NCBI GenBank assembly: GCA_002478115.1
Contig: DLMH01000126.1
Location: 1-46,783, forward strand
Direction of reading: 5' to 3'
Length of the DNA stretch: 46,783 nucleotides
DNA from: Candidatus Acidiferrum typicum
GTDB taxonomy: Bacteria; Acidobacteriota; Terriglobia; Acidiferrales; UBA7541
The position numbers and the translations under genes are program-made. Each line of letters opens with the position of its first letter. Position 1 is the stretch's first letter. Below, one piece after another: positions 39,030 to 46,783 of this stretch. Below the pieces are notes generated by a model. That model was not told the DNA's origin. It was given only the letters and a program-made list of their open reading frames with translations, and made no database searches.

Positions 39030-39971
39030 ATGTTTGGCGGATATAGGCGAAGGAAGCTTGAGAGACGCAGAAAAGAGGCATTGTCCGCCATCCGTGGAGA
39101 GCAACTGAATTTCGAAGCGATGGTGCAACGCGCCCAGATAGCTGGCGACGCCGTGGGCGAGACCTTTCTGAAATCCGTGCGGGACCGTTTGGCGGAAATC
39201 GAGCAGAGAGTCGCTCAAGAAACAAACATTGACGAGCTTGACGGACTGATCGACGACGCGGAACAGCAAGGACAACTCAGAGCCTATATCTGCCCGCACG
39301 CGGAGATCGCCGATGAAGGCAATCTGGATATTGATGTCATGGAGGAGTGGAACGTTCCTAAGACCGTAATTGCGAGGCTGCGTGCTTCGCTTGGCAAAAA
39401 ACTGGAGAATGCGGACAAAGACGTAGAGTCGGCACGCAGTGCGCTGCGCGCCCTTTTTGAGGAATTCGACTCCTGGGCGAGCTACACCAGCGAATACGAG
39501 AAGACGATGAGGAGCATCACCCTCTGGCTCTTCGGTGTAACCATTGTCCTGCTGCTGCTGGCCATCCTGGCTTTCCACTTCCCACGGACGATTCTCGGTG
39601 GACTATTATGCGCGGGAGCCGCAGGCAGTTGTGTCAGTGTCATGGCGAAGATGCCGGCACTGGATGTGAGCCTTTCGGGTGAACTCGACGCCTATCAACG
39701 CAGGATTTTCAGCCGGATAGCTGTCGGCATCGTCGCAAGCCTGATAGGGAGCGCGCTACTTGGATGGGGTCTGTTCCCCATCTCGATTCAGAATCAAAGC
39801 TTCACCGATATGTTGAACGCATGTGCGGCATCCCCTGCCCCTTCTTGCACGGGACTGAAGACTCTGATTCTTCTGGGTATTCCCATGCTCTTCGGATTCA
39901 GTGAGCGCGCACTCACGTCCTTTGAGCGGAGAGTTTTCGGGGACTTAAAAGGCGGGCGCGCTAAACGCTAA
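39030..39971 (+). CDS. coiled-coil protein with C-terminal membrane helices, unknown
   Basis: ATG 39030 with AGGA 7 bases upstream; 313 residues. An N-terminal charged coiled coil (about 5-150) is followed by membrane segments at about 158-180 (SITLWLFGVTIVLLLLAIL), 186-208 (TILGGLLCAGAAGSCVSVMA), 232-254 (IAVGIVASLIGSALLGWGLF) and 280-300. Cytoplasmic coiled coil plus 3-4 TM helices is common among putative abortive-infection effectors, but no specific family is recognised. It is the first gene after the integrase remnant. Confidence 0.55.
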   Translation: MFGGYRRRKLERRRKEALSAIRGEQLNFEAMVQRAQIAGDAVGETFLKSVRDRLAEIEQRVAQETNIDELDGLIDDAEQQGQLRAYICPHAEIADEGNLDIDVMEEWNVPKTVIARLRASLGKKLENADKDVESARSALRALFEEFDSWASYTSEYEKTMRSITLWLFGVTIVLLLLAILAFHFPRTILGGLLCAGAAGSCVSVMAKMPALDVSLSGELDAYQRRIFSRIAVGIVASLIGSALLGWGLFPISIQNQSFTDMLNACAASPAPSCTGLKTLILLGIPMLFGFSERALTSFERRVFGDLKGGRAKR

Positions 39972-40134
39972 GTTCCCTTGTTCAACCGCATTCAAGGTGA
40001 GGCATCGGGGTTGATTCTCTTACCGGCTTTCTTTACACATAGAGGCAAGAAAAATGTGAACGTCAGCGGAGCGGCATGCCTGCCGTAAATGAAACGGTCA
40101 TTTTCTTTACTCAAGCAAATCCGGGAATCCTCCC

Positions 40135-40437
40135 ATGATGCGCTCCTTCACCACCCTCCTCGAATCACGCGATCCCGCCCTCGGTCGGTTTCGTGCTTAC
40201 CTGCTCGAAGCCGGGACCGATCTCTTCGGTGCCTGGCTCGTCGATGTCACATACGGGCGGATTGGGACACGCGGGCGGCGTATACGACACGTGGTGCAGG
40301 ATGAGGACGAGGCGAGAAAACTGGTTCGGGAAAATCTTCGGCGCAGGGCGACGGCAAAGCGCCGCATCGGTGTGGCGTATCAGTTCCGGGAGCTTGTGGA
40401 CCCGTGCAAGTGGTACTCTGAGGCTACTCTCATATGA
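40135..40437 (+). CDS. WGR-domain protein
   Basis: 100 residues. WGR core: LFGAWLVDVTYGRIGTRGRR, then DEDEARKLVRENLRRRATAK and a final RRIGVAYQFREL. WGR domains bind nucleic acid; stand-alone versions occur on plasmids and mobile elements. Two ATGs (40135 and 40138) are possible starts. Its stop overlaps the ATG of a small broken gene (ATGA at 40434-40437). Confidence 0.75.
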   Translation: MMRSFTTLLESRDPALGRFRAYLLEAGTDLFGAWLVDVTYGRIGTRGRRIRHVVQDEDEARKLVRENLRRRATAKRRIGVAYQFRELVDPCKWYSEATLI

Positions 40438-40651
40438 GTGAAGACTATCTTCGGCGGTTTACGGACTTGACGGCATTTATGAGATGCGCTCTAGTGTTGT
40501 CAGCGCGCTAAAGCCGCTTGGCTTAACTTACCGGACTGATGAGCACTATCACATCACTGTCGAGACGAATGGGCAGGGTGTACAAGTGAAATACAGTCAC
40601 GTCGGAGAGCGCATGGTGCGCTCAGGTGGGGTCGTTCGGCATCGTGGCTGA
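40434..40651 (+). pseudogene. small unknown gene after WGR, one-base frameshift
   Basis: ATG 40434 overlaps the WGR stop and reads MSEDYLRRFT. The next frame, joined by one extra base in the TTTAC run near 40458, continues GLDGIYEMRSSVVSALKPLG, LTYRTDEHYHITVETNGQGV and VQVKYSHVGERMVRSGGVV to TGA 40649-40651. The joined product would be about 72 residues and is protein-like. No family recognised. 40652-40850 shows nothing further. Confidence 0.4.
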
Positions 40652-40850
40652 AAGCGAAAACAAAACGAACGGACGGCTGGGAGTGTGACATTTGGAGCGC
40701 CAACATCTGAGTCGTCGGCAAACGAGAAGTAATTTGATTCCTTGCGGCTTACCCGTCAGTCGCCGGACAGATTTTTCCGCCGCTCGTGACCCGAGCACCA
40801 CAACCAATTCACCGCCTCAGTAATGTGCAAGAAAATCTGGACCGTATCAA

Positions 40851-41618
40851 TCAACGTTTTCTCAGCACGCGTTCAAGATTTTCAGTGTTCCGGGCGGTCC
40901 TCCGAATTTCAATCGGCAGGCCCCGTTCCGTCAATGTTTTGAGGAAGCCATCCATCTGTCGCGTAAGCGTGAATCTGCTGTCTACTACGACGGTCACCGG
41001 CTTTGTGGGGGGAACTATCGAACTTACCGAGAACAGGAAAACCAAATTGCCGAGATACCAAGCTGTGGCCTCGTTTTGCTGATCTTCGAACGGGCGAAGA
41101 TCGTACCTAATTCCCGCTTCGCTTTCGTCTCGTTCCACCATCCTTTTGAACCGGTCCTCGGTCATAGCGGCATTCTGTCCCTGTGTTCCATCGATCTGTT
41201 GACTAGTCCTTCCGAGCTTTCCGAAGGCAGGATCCGGTATCCATTTGTTGTCATAGGTGCGCACGGGTCCTTTGTAGCCCTTTTCCCGGTTAAACAGCAA
41301 CACACCCTTGTCGCGATAAAACTTAAGCAACTGTTGTTCGAGTTTGAGTGCCTCCTCTTCAGTGAGTTTTCGGAACTCAATTCGGACATACTCATCAGGA
41401 GCAAACCCTTGATATTGCAGGTCTCGAAGCCAGCGCCTGTGTGCGCCGGAGTAAATTCGCCTGTCCACCCATGGTCTCTCGCGCGTTCCTTTTCCGACGT
41501 ACACAACATGATCGATTTGGTTCTTGTCCTCGGGCCGGACTTTTCTCGGATCGAAGTGGATGTAGACGTAGCAACGCGGATAAGGTCTTAAAACGGCGCG
41601 GATGACTTTTTCTGTCAT
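40851..41618 (-). CDS. GIY-YIG-type nuclease (LEM-3-like)
   Basis: ATG at 41616-41618 has GAGG about 8 bases upstream; a longer frame to 41720 is less likely. 255 residues. GIY-YIG domain at about 15-110: RCYVYIHFDPRK (first strand), VVYVGKGTRERPWVDRR (second strand and catalytic Arg), WLRDLQYQGF and a Glu in KLTEEEALKLEQQLLKFY. The rest is a variable C-terminus. Stand-alone GIY-YIG nucleases occur as defence or mobile-element genes. It reads away from the TIR gene on the same strand, 111 bases after that gene's stop. Confidence 0.75.
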   Translation of the reverse strand: MTEKVIRAVLRPYPRCYVYIHFDPRKVRPEDKNQIDHVVYVGKGTRERPWVDRRIYSGAHRRWLRDLQYQGFAPDEYVRIEFRKLTEEEALKLEQQLLKFYRDKGVLLFNREKGYKGPVRTYDNKWIPDPAFGKLGRTSQQIDGTQGQNAAMTEDRFKRMVERDESEAGIRYDLRPFEDQQNEATAWYLGNLVFLFSVSSIVPPTKPVTVVVDSRFTLTRQMDGFLKTLTERGLPIEIRRTARNTENLERVLRKR

Positions 41619-41729
41619 TTCGATTCCTCTGGGGAAGTTATGTACCCCTAGCGTCGGTTTATTTTCTTGTCCGGATAGCAGGTGATCGAGGACGGCAACT
41701 TTTGGCGTCAGGTCCACCATTCAAAAATC

Positions 41730-43367
41730 TCAGAATTTTCGATTAGTTCGGATGAGTTCCTCGATATGTTCGGGGATTGTCATACTGCACTTTCGAAAAA
41801 GCTGACCGAAGAAGGGCCGCAACGCCATCGCTGCGGGTTCGTCAGGGTTGTAGGTCCCGCTTGCAGTGACCACATCACTGAGGCAGGTTTCACCAGAAGA
41901 GGTGCTGATATGGTTGGGTGGAGGTGGCACCTTGAGCCTCCATCCCTCCACCCCCTCCAGACCGGAGATCCACTTGAATGGTGGCACGATCCCAAGGCAC
42001 TGGAGAAATCCCCCCAAACCGCGGAACCTGCCAAGAAGCGTTCTCGCAATTTCAAGAAAGTACAAATGCTTCTGCCCCGAAATTTGGAGCACGCCCGTGT
42101 CTACACACCATATCTCTCCGGTACTGAAGGCGAATGCGACGGAGTCTGTCTCCGTCTCTCGTCTAAGATTCGCCCTCGTGGAGTACGCGCCGATACCATC
42201 TTCCGCTCGCAGATATTGCAGGTTCCCCCAAGACAGCGGCTGCAGTGGCACTTCCGGCCCTCTGCCACATTTCAACAACTCATCGTGACTCCATTCGCGT
42301 GAAGTGCACTCACGCGGCATAATGCGAAGCCACATCGCTGGACCCTTCGCAAGGAAGATCTCATAGTCGGGACTCTCAGCAAACGGCAAGCTGTTCCAGA
42401 ACAATCCTAGAGGCTGATCAGGAGCGCGGAACCGTGCATTTCCATCCTTGGGCTCAGCGGCAATAAAGTCGGCGGGCCGTTGCTTGAACGGAGGATTTCT
42501 CGAGAAGTCCGGTTTGCTTGCAAGAGGAGGCGGCTGGATAGGTTCTTCGTGAAGTACTCGAAGCAGCTTTTCGTACTCGTCTTCCCGATACGGGTCGCCG
42601 CCGAGGTCCACTCCCATCCGGCTCTTTAAGTAGATCGGCAGGGACGAAGCCCACATCCCCTTCCGCAGCACGGGAATGAACTTGTTTGTCAGCATGTGGT
42701 CAGCCATTTCAGCGGTGATGATAGTGGATTCGTACCCAACCCCACCTTGGCGCTTGTTCGCACGCTCCGCATAGGTCGGCGTGCAAACCACGATCACAAA
42801 GTCGCTGCCCGCAACCGCCTGCTCCATGAAGTGCAGTTTGTCGTCTCCCGGATTCAAGTGCCACTTGTCGAGGATAATCTCGACACCGCTTTCTCCTCGG
42901 AGTCGCTCAGCGAGTTTAACGACCCACTGTTGATGCTCCGGACTATCCCACGAGTAGGAGAGGAGAGTGCGAGGCGCGCCCGTTGTTGCAGAATTTGAGA
43001 CTCTGGCAGAAGTAGGAGAAGGCTGTGCTGGCAGTTCCTCCTGATCGAGATATTGCTTGCCCTCCTCAGTCACTTTGTAGAAGCCTTGGCCCATGAGATC
43101 GACCAGGTATCCTTCATTCACGAGCCTTGTCCAAGGAGCTCCCAGCAGATGCTCCTTCACTTGCATCTTCTCGGCGTCAGGGTACCCGTACGCCAAAGCG
43201 TAAGGGTCGCCGTGCATCATGAGATTGTGTTTGTTGAGGGCACTCGGATGCTGGCCAATCTCGGCCAGTCGGGCCAGAAGAAGGCGGCATTTCTGTTCCA
43301 TCGGGAGCTTCTTCAGATCCGCCAGCGTTGGGGCGACCTCGGACAACGTGTCTCGAGTGACTTTCAT
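41730..43367 (-). CDS. TIR/SEFIR-domain protein with N-terminal winged helix
   Basis: 545 residues from ATG 43365-43367. Residues about 10-115 include a winged-helix-like segment (LVNEGYLVDLMGQGFYKVTE). Residues about 130-250 are a TIR/SEFIR domain: RTLLSYSWDSPEHQQWVVKL, LDKWHLNPGDDKLHFMEQAV, DFVIVVCTPTYAERANKRQG, YESTIITAEM and KFIPVLRKG. The C-terminal 290 residues are of unknown fold. TIR proteins of this kind often act in phage defence by consuming NAD or signalling. The start lacks a ribosome binding site, but TATAAT lies at 43375-43380, so the mRNA is probably leaderless. Confidence 0.8.
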   Translation of the reverse strand: MKVTRDTLSEVAPTLADLKKLPMEQKCRLLLARLAEIGQHPSALNKHNLMMHGDPYALAYGYPDAEKMQVKEHLLGAPWTRLVNEGYLVDLMGQGFYKVTEEGKQYLDQEELPAQPSPTSARVSNSATTGAPRTLLSYSWDSPEHQQWVVKLAERLRGESGVEIILDKWHLNPGDDKLHFMEQAVAGSDFVIVVCTPTYAERANKRQGGVGYESTIITAEMADHMLTNKFIPVLRKGMWASSLPIYLKSRMGVDLGGDPYREDEYEKLLRVLHEEPIQPPPLASKPDFSRNPPFKQRPADFIAAEPKDGNARFRAPDQPLGLFWNSLPFAESPDYEIFLAKGPAMWLRIMPRECTSREWSHDELLKCGRGPEVPLQPLSWGNLQYLRAEDGIGAYSTRANLRRETETDSVAFAFSTGEIWCVDTGVLQISGQKHLYFLEIARTLLGRFRGLGGFLQCLGIVPPFKWISGLEGVEGWRLKVPPPPNHISTSSGETCLSDVVTASGTYNPDEPAAMALRPFFGQLFRKCSMTIPEHIEELIRTNRKF

Positions 43368-43374
43368 GCTACAG

Positions 43375-43380
43375 ATTATA
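43375..43380 (-). promoter_or_regulatory. -10 element (TATAAT) of the TIR gene, leaderless start
   Basis: A perfect TATAAT on the - strand ends 7 bases before the TIR ATG (43367). The -35 about 18 bases upstream (TGTGAG) is poor. The remainder of the 308-base gap to the PP2C start holds only the direct repeat at 43491-43530. Confidence 0.5.
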
Positions 43381-43490
43381 TTGCCACAACCTACGGTGCT
43401 CACAGATAACGACAAAACGTGTTTGGTGGCAGTTAACCGAATCCTTTTCCCGGTTTGTCGGCTACACGGAAGTTATCCCGAAACGGGGTT

Positions 43491-43530
43491 CGCGCAGGTC
43501 AGCAGTGATGTCCGCGAACCGGACTTCGGG
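43491..43530 (+). repeat. imperfect 40-nt direct repeat, copy 1 (copy 2 at 45178-45217)
   Basis: Both copies end with GATGTCC followed by GAAC-x-GGACTTCGGG; 30 of 40 positions match without gaps. They flank the PP2C gene in direct orientation. A short related hairpin GGGACTTCGGTCCC occurs again near 46676. Nature unknown. Confidence 0.5.
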
Positions 43531-43675
43531 ACAGCATTGGTAGATTTCACTTGATCGATTAGGGCGTTAGTCGGGAGGTGATCCGCACTCAGCAACGCCC
43601 AAATTCCTTCCTTGGGTTACAGGTTGTGAACAACTACATTTGTCTTACCGCTGCCGCCCGCGTATAAGAATTGTC

Positions 43676-45127
43676 ATGCTCCAGCCAGCTTCCCTTGCGA
43701 ACCTCGCAGCAACAAGCACCTTCTCTAACGCCGAGTGGCGCTGGACAATTCTTGCCATTGGAATCGGCGCAATTCTCCTGACTATCGGCTTCCTCGCCGT
43801 AGGTGTTTTTCTTTTTCGCAAACAAACCACGGACCGCACGCTTCTATACTTCGGCATATATGTCATCCTTTACGCCGTCCGCGTATTCCTGCGCGAACCG
43901 CCGCTTCTCTCTGTGCTTTCCATCTCGCCCGCCGTTGCCGGTCATTTCATTCGTGCCATTACGTTCACCTTCGCCTTGCCGTTGTTGTTCCTGTTTCTCG
44001 AAGTGGTGCAAACCCGCTGGCGCCCCGTCATCCTGTGGATGCTCGGAGTGCAACTGGTCTTCGCCACTTTCGCGATTCTTTTCGACCTTTTGGGCGTCGC
44101 GCCCCGAGCAGTCGATATCACCAACAGCCTTCTCGTCCTGGCCAGCTGGATTCTTCTCATCGTCTTGCTATTTGTTTTCCGCCCGCCCGGCCGCTTGCCT
44201 CGCGAACTCCGCGTCGTGGCCGTAGGCCTTGTCGTTGATGGTCTCTTCGTTCTTCACGCTAATCTCGCTGGCCTTGCCGTACTTCGCGGACGCGACGTCG
44301 AACCAATCGGGTTCCTCGTCTTTGTATTCAGCCTGGGTTACCTCGTTGCTCACCGAGTTTTCGCCAAGGAAGAAAGCCTTTTCGCGATTCAAAAAGAACT
44401 TGAAATTGCCGAGCAGATTCAAACATCCATCTTGCCGCGCGAAGTTCCTCGCCTTGCCGGAGTCGAGATCGCCGCGCGCTATCTGCCCATGAGTGCCGTC
44501 GCCGGCGACTTCTACGATTTCCTTACGCTCGAAGGCCGTAAGCTCGGCATTCTCGTCGCCGACGTCACCGGCCACGGCGTTCCTGCCGCGCTCATCGCTT
44601 CCATGCTTAAGGTTGCTTTTGCCGTGCAGACAGCGCACGCTCAAAATCCCGAACGCGTGCTCATTGGTTTAAACCAGGCACTTTGCGGAAAATTCGAAGA
44701 GCACTTCGTCACTGCGGTCTATCTGTACGCTGATCTCGATGCAAAAATCGTCCGTTATGCGGGAGCGGGACACCCTCCGCTTCTGCTCTGTAGCCGTTCG
44801 AACGGCGCGACACGGTCCATCGAACAAAATGGGCTCTTCCTGGGGATGTTTCCCGATGCAGCCTACTCATCGATCGAAATCCCGCTGCGACAAGACGATC
44901 GGTACGTGCTTTACACCGACGGACTGCTCGAATCCGCCAACGCAAAGGGAGAAGAGTTTGGCCTTCCACGCTGCAAGCAATTTCTGGAATCTCATTTTCG
45001 TCTTGCGGCGGCAGCACTTGCGGACGAGTTACTCAGTGAGATCGCCCAATGGTCCGCCCGCTCTTCAGGCCGAGCGCAGGAGGATGACATGACCCTCATC
45101 GTTTTCGACTGCCAAAGGCAATCCTGA
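43676..45127 (+). CDS. membrane PP2C (SpoIIE-type) serine phosphatase with 7TM-like sensor
   Basis: ATG 43676 gives 483 residues. Seven or so membrane helices occupy about 20-225 (ILAIGIGAILLTIGFLAVGV, FGIYVILYAVRVF, ITFTFALPLLFLFLEVV, WMLGVQLVFATFAILFDLLG, LLVLASWILLIVLLFVFRP, AVGLVVDGLFVLHA). The PP2C domain follows at about 250-480: MSAVAGDFYDF and LGILVADVTGHGVPAALIAS (metal-binding Asp/Gly), VRYAGAGHPPLLL, YVLYTDGLLES and AQEDDMTLIVFD. All key acidic residues are present. Such proteins typically dephosphorylate an anti-anti-sigma factor; no partner is adjacent. Confidence 0.88.
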   Translation: MLQPASLANLAATSTFSNAEWRWTILAIGIGAILLTIGFLAVGVFLFRKQTTDRTLLYFGIYVILYAVRVFLREPPLLSVLSISPAVAGHFIRAITFTFALPLLFLFLEVVQTRWRPVILWMLGVQLVFATFAILFDLLGVAPRAVDITNSLLVLASWILLIVLLFVFRPPGRLPRELRVVAVGLVVDGLFVLHANLAGLAVLRGRDVEPIGFLVFVFSLGYLVAHRVFAKEESLFAIQKELEIAEQIQTSILPREVPRLAGVEIAARYLPMSAVAGDFYDFLTLEGRKLGILVADVTGHGVPAALIASMLKVAFAVQTAHAQNPERVLIGLNQALCGKFEEHFVTAVYLYADLDAKIVRYAGAGHPPLLLCSRSNGATRSIEQNGLFLGMFPDAAYSSIEIPLRQDDRYVLYTDGLLESANAKGEEFGLPRCKQFLESHFRLAAAALADELLSEIAQWSARSSGRAQEDDMTLIVFDCQRQS

Positions 45128-45507
45128 ACTCGCCACTGAATTGAGCAATCAAGTGCTTGCCGTCTGAACCGGCCATTCGACCAGGTCACTGACGATGTCC
45201 TTGAACGGGACTTCGGGCTCGTTTCGTAGAATTCACATCTGCGCGTGATGGGGTTAATCATTGAGAACATCTTAGGTATCCAGCCGCTCAACTGGCTCAA
45301 CCCTTATGTTCTTCAAACGCTGGCCAGTCAGCAGTCTGCCTTCGTTGACTTGATGGACGGCGGAACCTATCCGATTCACTAAGACTTAGTTTGTCCGCTA
45401 CTCGTTTCACGAGCTGTCTTCGACGGTTCCAACCCTAGACAAAGCCTCTATAGAGTCATAGTATGAAAGCCTCCCGCAGTTGGTCCTCGTCATAGCAGGA
45501 GTTTCCT
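45128..45507. other. 380-nt gap without a convincing gene
   Basis: It contains copy 2 of the 40-nt repeat (45178-45217) and a 44-codon frame from ATG 45248 to 45382 (starts MGLIIENILGIQPLNWLNPY) without a ribosome binding site. That frame was not called. A Shine-Dalgarno-like AGGAG near 45498 belongs to the next gene. Confidence 0.5.
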
Positions 45508-45744
45508 ATGCAAGCCACCGCAAAGCGGCCCGTGTCTCGGGGGGTCTATTGTCGTCATTGTGGCAACCCCATGCGTTTACCTGCCTCAATCCTGAAAAGG
45601 GAGAGTTTCTTGAACCAAAGTGAGCCAAGTTCCGCCGAACATTGGTGTTCGAAGGTATTCCCTCATCGGTGCAGAAATTGTGGCGCAGAAGCAATTTACG
45701 CAGTAAATCATATCGTCGATTTTGAGGACAAAAGTCCTACTTAG
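45508..45744 (+). CDS. small zinc-ribbon-like protein, unknown
   Basis: 78 residues, AGGAG 6-7 bases before ATG 45508. Two knuckle-like pairs, YCRHCGNPMRL near 14-17 and HRCRNCGAEAIYAVN near 54-57, and a further Cys in between suggest a small zinc-binding protein. No name assigned. It stands alone between the PP2C gene and the ICMT-like gene. Confidence 0.6.
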   Translation: MQATAKRPVSRGVYCRHCGNPMRLPASILKRESFLNQSEPSSAEHWCSKVFPHRCRNCGAEAIYAVNHIVDFEDKSPT

Positions 45745-45811
45745 AATCAGCCTTATTACTGGCCGGAGAAGTTTCATTTTTCGTGCGTGAGCGTTGATGT
45801 AGTCTTCCATC

Positions 45812-45922
45812 ATGTCGTACAAGGTCAAAACGACACATGGAGAAAGAGCAGCATACGCAATTGCTGTCCTTGTTTTTCTGCTCAGCCTCTTCATTGCGTT
45901 CTGGAAGCTATTTGCGAAGTAG
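45812..45922 (+). CDS. possible 36-aa single-pass membrane protein
   Basis: ATG 45812 opens MSYKVKTTHGERAAYAIAVL, then VFLLSLFIAFWKLFAK and stops at 45920-45922. A basic N-terminus, one 18-residue hydrophobic segment and a basic end make a credible tiny membrane protein. No ribosome binding site is clear. It precedes the ICMT-like gene by 33 bases. Confidence 0.4.
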   Translation: MSYKVKTTHGERAAYAIAVLVFLLSLFIAFWKLFAK

Positions 45923-45955
45923 GTCAACCACCAAGTTTCTGGCCGAAGAACATCC

Positions 45956-46528
45956 ATGACACTCATTCATAGCTATCTTTTCCTTGTAATGTGGCTTGGT
46001 TATTTCGCCTATTGGTGGGTGATGTCGACCAATGTCAAGGTAACCGAGCGCAGCGAATCCGCGCCATCGCGGATTGCACGCCTTGTTTTGATTGTTTGTG
46101 CTGTGGCGCTTCTCTCGCTCCCAAGCGTTCCGCTTCCCTTGCTCAACAAGCGATTTCTTCCGCATGACCTTTGGTGCTTCTGGTGCGGCGCGGCAATTAC
46201 CGCAGGTGGGCTGCTCTTTTCTGTGTGGGCGCGTCGTCACCTTGGAAAAAACTGGAGTCAAGCCGTCACCGTGAAGGGAGGTCACGAACTCATTACAAGT
46301 GGCCCCTACGCACTGGTTCGCCACCCCATCTATACCGGGCTTCTGCTGGCACTTCTTGGCTCCGCAGTGGCCCGTGGCGAATGGCGCGGGCTACTTGCTG
46401 TAGCCCTTGTTTTCGGCGCACTGTGGCACAAACTAAGGCTTGAGGAGAAATGGATGCGCGCGCAGTTCGGCGAGTCGTATGAGGTCTACTCTCGACACGT
46501 TGCGGCGTTGGTCCCACATATCATCTGA
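45956..46528 (+). CDS. ICMT-like membrane methyltransferase (isoprenylcysteine carboxyl methyltransferase family)
   Basis: 190 residues. About five membrane segments (LFLVMWLGYFAYWWVMS, IARLVLIVCAVALLSLPSVP, CGAAITAGGLLFSVWARRHL, LLALLGSAVARG, LLAVALVFGALWHKL). The SAM-binding signature is GPYALVRHPIYTGLLLALLG, followed by KLRLEEKWMRAQFGESYEVY, typical of the bacterial ICMT/PEMT-like family. Substrate unknown in bacteria. Confidence 0.8.
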   Translation: MTLIHSYLFLVMWLGYFAYWWVMSTNVKVTERSESAPSRIARLVLIVCAVALLSLPSVPLPLLNKRFLPHDLWCFWCGAAITAGGLLFSVWARRHLGKNWSQAVTVKGGHELITSGPYALVRHPIYTGLLLALLGSAVARGEWRGLLAVALVFGALWHKLRLEEKWMRAQFGESYEVYSRHVAALVPHII

Positions 46529-46722
46529 GCGCAACTTGTGACCTTAAGAAATTCTGTTTAATTTATCGGCCAGCACCTTCCGAGCGGATTGTCGGCAATC
46601 GGGAAATTGGCCGGAAACGGCCTTCGAGGAGATCGGAGTGCACGCGGCATCCGGCAGCACCACATTTCCTCCAACGGGACTTCGGTCCCAGCATTACTTT
46701 CGGTTTCGCCGTCAATGGGCGG

Positions 46723-46783
46723 CTACTTCACTGCCAGCACGAGCAGGGTAGCGTCATCCCGAAATTGCGCGCCGCAGAACTCC
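46723..46783 (-). CDS. PP2C-type phosphatase, C-terminal fragment cut by window edge
   Basis: On the reverse strand the last 19 codons before TAG at 46723-46725 read EFCGAQFRDDATLLVLAVK. The D-D-A-T-L-L-V ending is the terminal PP2C/SpoIIE motif, as in the phosphatase at 43676 (EDDMTLIVFD). The gene continues past the right edge. 46529-46722 shows no other feature. Confidence 0.55.
   Translation of the reverse strand, partial: EFCGAQFRDDATLLVLAVK

Noticed and set aside
45248..45382. 44-codon frame starting MGLIIENILGIQ
   Set aside because: No ribosome binding site, no recognised family, isolated in a gap; could be a remnant but cannot be supported.

Overview
The window looks chromosomal and most likely comes from an Acidobacteriota (Terriglobia-like) genome. 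The main clue is the Oar-type TonB-dependent receptor with an N-terminal carboxypeptidase-regulatory-like domain. The AtxE2-like isopeptidase, the lasso-type peptide operon and the mid-50s GC also fit. No rRNA, tRNA or CRISPR array was seen. The taxon call is inference.

Left edge (1-1700): the first codons of an IS5-type transposase, a ParE/RelE-like toxin with its antitoxin, and two tandem paralogous XRE regulators with inverted-repeat boxes near their starts.

Lasso-type peptide region (1790-21104): on the + strand are an ECF sigma factor, a zinc-finger anti-sigma factor, a TonB-dependent receptor and an AtxE2-like lasso isopeptidase. Converging on them from the - strand is a long operon. 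It starts with a regulator carrying two HTH/S24-like units (18432-20063), then an ABC exporter, PqqD-like B1, APH-fold kinase, prolyl oligopeptidase, transglutaminase-like B2, asparagine-synthetase-like cyclase, and last a 47-residue precursor (9870-10013) preceded by three inverted repeats. A single-unit relative of the regulator is transcribed divergently. Read together this is a make, export, sense, import and degrade circuit, laid out like the proteobacterial astexin-type loci but with extra enzymes and an atypical precursor.

Mobile/defence island (21245-about 43400): a plasmid-like backbone (ParB-like protein, plasmid-type small protein, a large nested hairpin, an XerC-like integrase remnant) leads into a series of gene blocks. 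These are separated by five co-oriented dif-like sites: inverted arms of 8-12 bp around a 6-bp centre AGGACG, at 23635, 29357, 32920, 37433 and 38839. The blocks carry (1) AbiEi/AbiEii, a broken DUF6876-type gene, a helicase remnant and a frameshifted FRG-SET gene with neighbours; (2) XRE + ImmA facing a multi-ubiquitin / E2-like / JAB-E1 operon; (3) three large uncharacterised genes; (4) a GNAT + HNH pair. The integrase N-terminus lies just after the first site and a C-terminal integrase fragment just after the last. Beyond this are a membrane coiled-coil protein, a WGR protein, a GIY-YIG nuclease and a TIR/SEFIR protein. Several genes here carry single-base lesions, so the island is decaying or the assembly has indel errors.

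Right end (43491-46783): a 7TM-PP2C (SpoIIE-type) phosphatase gene flanked by an imperfect 40-nt direct repeat, small proteins, an ICMT-like membrane methyltransferase and the last codons of another PP2C-type phosphatase.
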